This document shows, piece by piece, positions 13,968 through 14,012 of a stretch of DNA of 14,012 bases (its first letter is position 1; each line of letters begins with the position of its first letter). The stretch comes from Prevotella sp. (GTDB taxonomy: Bacteria > Bacteroidota > Bacteroidia > Bacteroidales > Bacteroidaceae), in assembly GCA_022732315.1 (NCBI GenBank), contig JAIJUV010000057.1, positions 1 through 14,012 of the forward strand. The letters run 5' to 3'. Position numbers and translations under genes: made by a program. Below the pieces are notes generated by a model. The model had not been told where the DNA came from. It worked only from the letters and a program-made list of their open reading frames with translations, and did no database searches.

Positions 13968-14012
13968 AAAAAGAAGAGGTTACGAATTAGAAATAAACAG
14001 AATGTAGCATCC

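Overview
The window looks like chromosomal core DNA of a member of the Bacteroidales, most likely Prevotella/Segatella. The evidence is protein similarity recalled from memory (EF-P, RluD, Ddl, LpxH and a TolB-like lipoprotein all resemble Bacteroidetes versions) and promoters of the Bacteroidetes type: three sites carry TTTG, exactly 19 bases, then TAnnTTTG. Shine-Dalgarno sequences are nearly absent. I see no tRNA, rRNA, CRISPR array, insertion sequence, phage gene or resistance gene.

Layout. Positions 2-364 are the 3' end of acetate kinase (ackA), closed by a strong intrinsic terminator. A PfkB-family sugar kinase, probably 2-keto-3-deoxygluconate kinase, follows at 453-1502. A convergent gap with a heptamer repeat (1503-1612) separates it from a minus-strand block. 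Read in its own direction, that block is efp (5242-4676), a family 2 glycosyltransferase (4612-3554), radC (3547-2858), a MIP18/DUF59 iron-sulfur assembly protein with its own promoter (2752-2432), and lpxH (2377-1613). A divergent promoter region at 5243-5463 separates efp from rpmH (5464-5619, ribosomal protein L34, only 51 codons), which ends at a textbook terminator.

From 5744 a plus-strand envelope operon begins at a canonical promoter: a membrane-anchored PASTA-domain protein, the 23S pseudouridine synthase RluD, D-Ala-D-Ala ligase, and, after a hairpin, a PlsC-like acyltransferase. A two-way terminator at 9961-10009 closes it. The rest is minus strand: a chorismatase-like (FkbO/Rid superfamily) protein (13861-12929), a long perfect palindrome, a multi-pass membrane protein with a TPR-like tail (12827-11514), and a TolB-like beta-propeller lipoprotein (11481-10006).

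Themes. Much of the window concerns building the cell envelope (LpxH for lipid A, Ddl and PASTA for peptidoglycan, acyltransferase for phospholipid, glycosyltransferase for surface glycans) and ribosome function (L34, EF-P, RluD). The least understood parts are the membrane protein/propeller lipoprotein pair, the chorismatase-like gene, and the heptamer repeats in intergenic gaps. I did not find a clearly new defence or mobile system, and I do not claim one.
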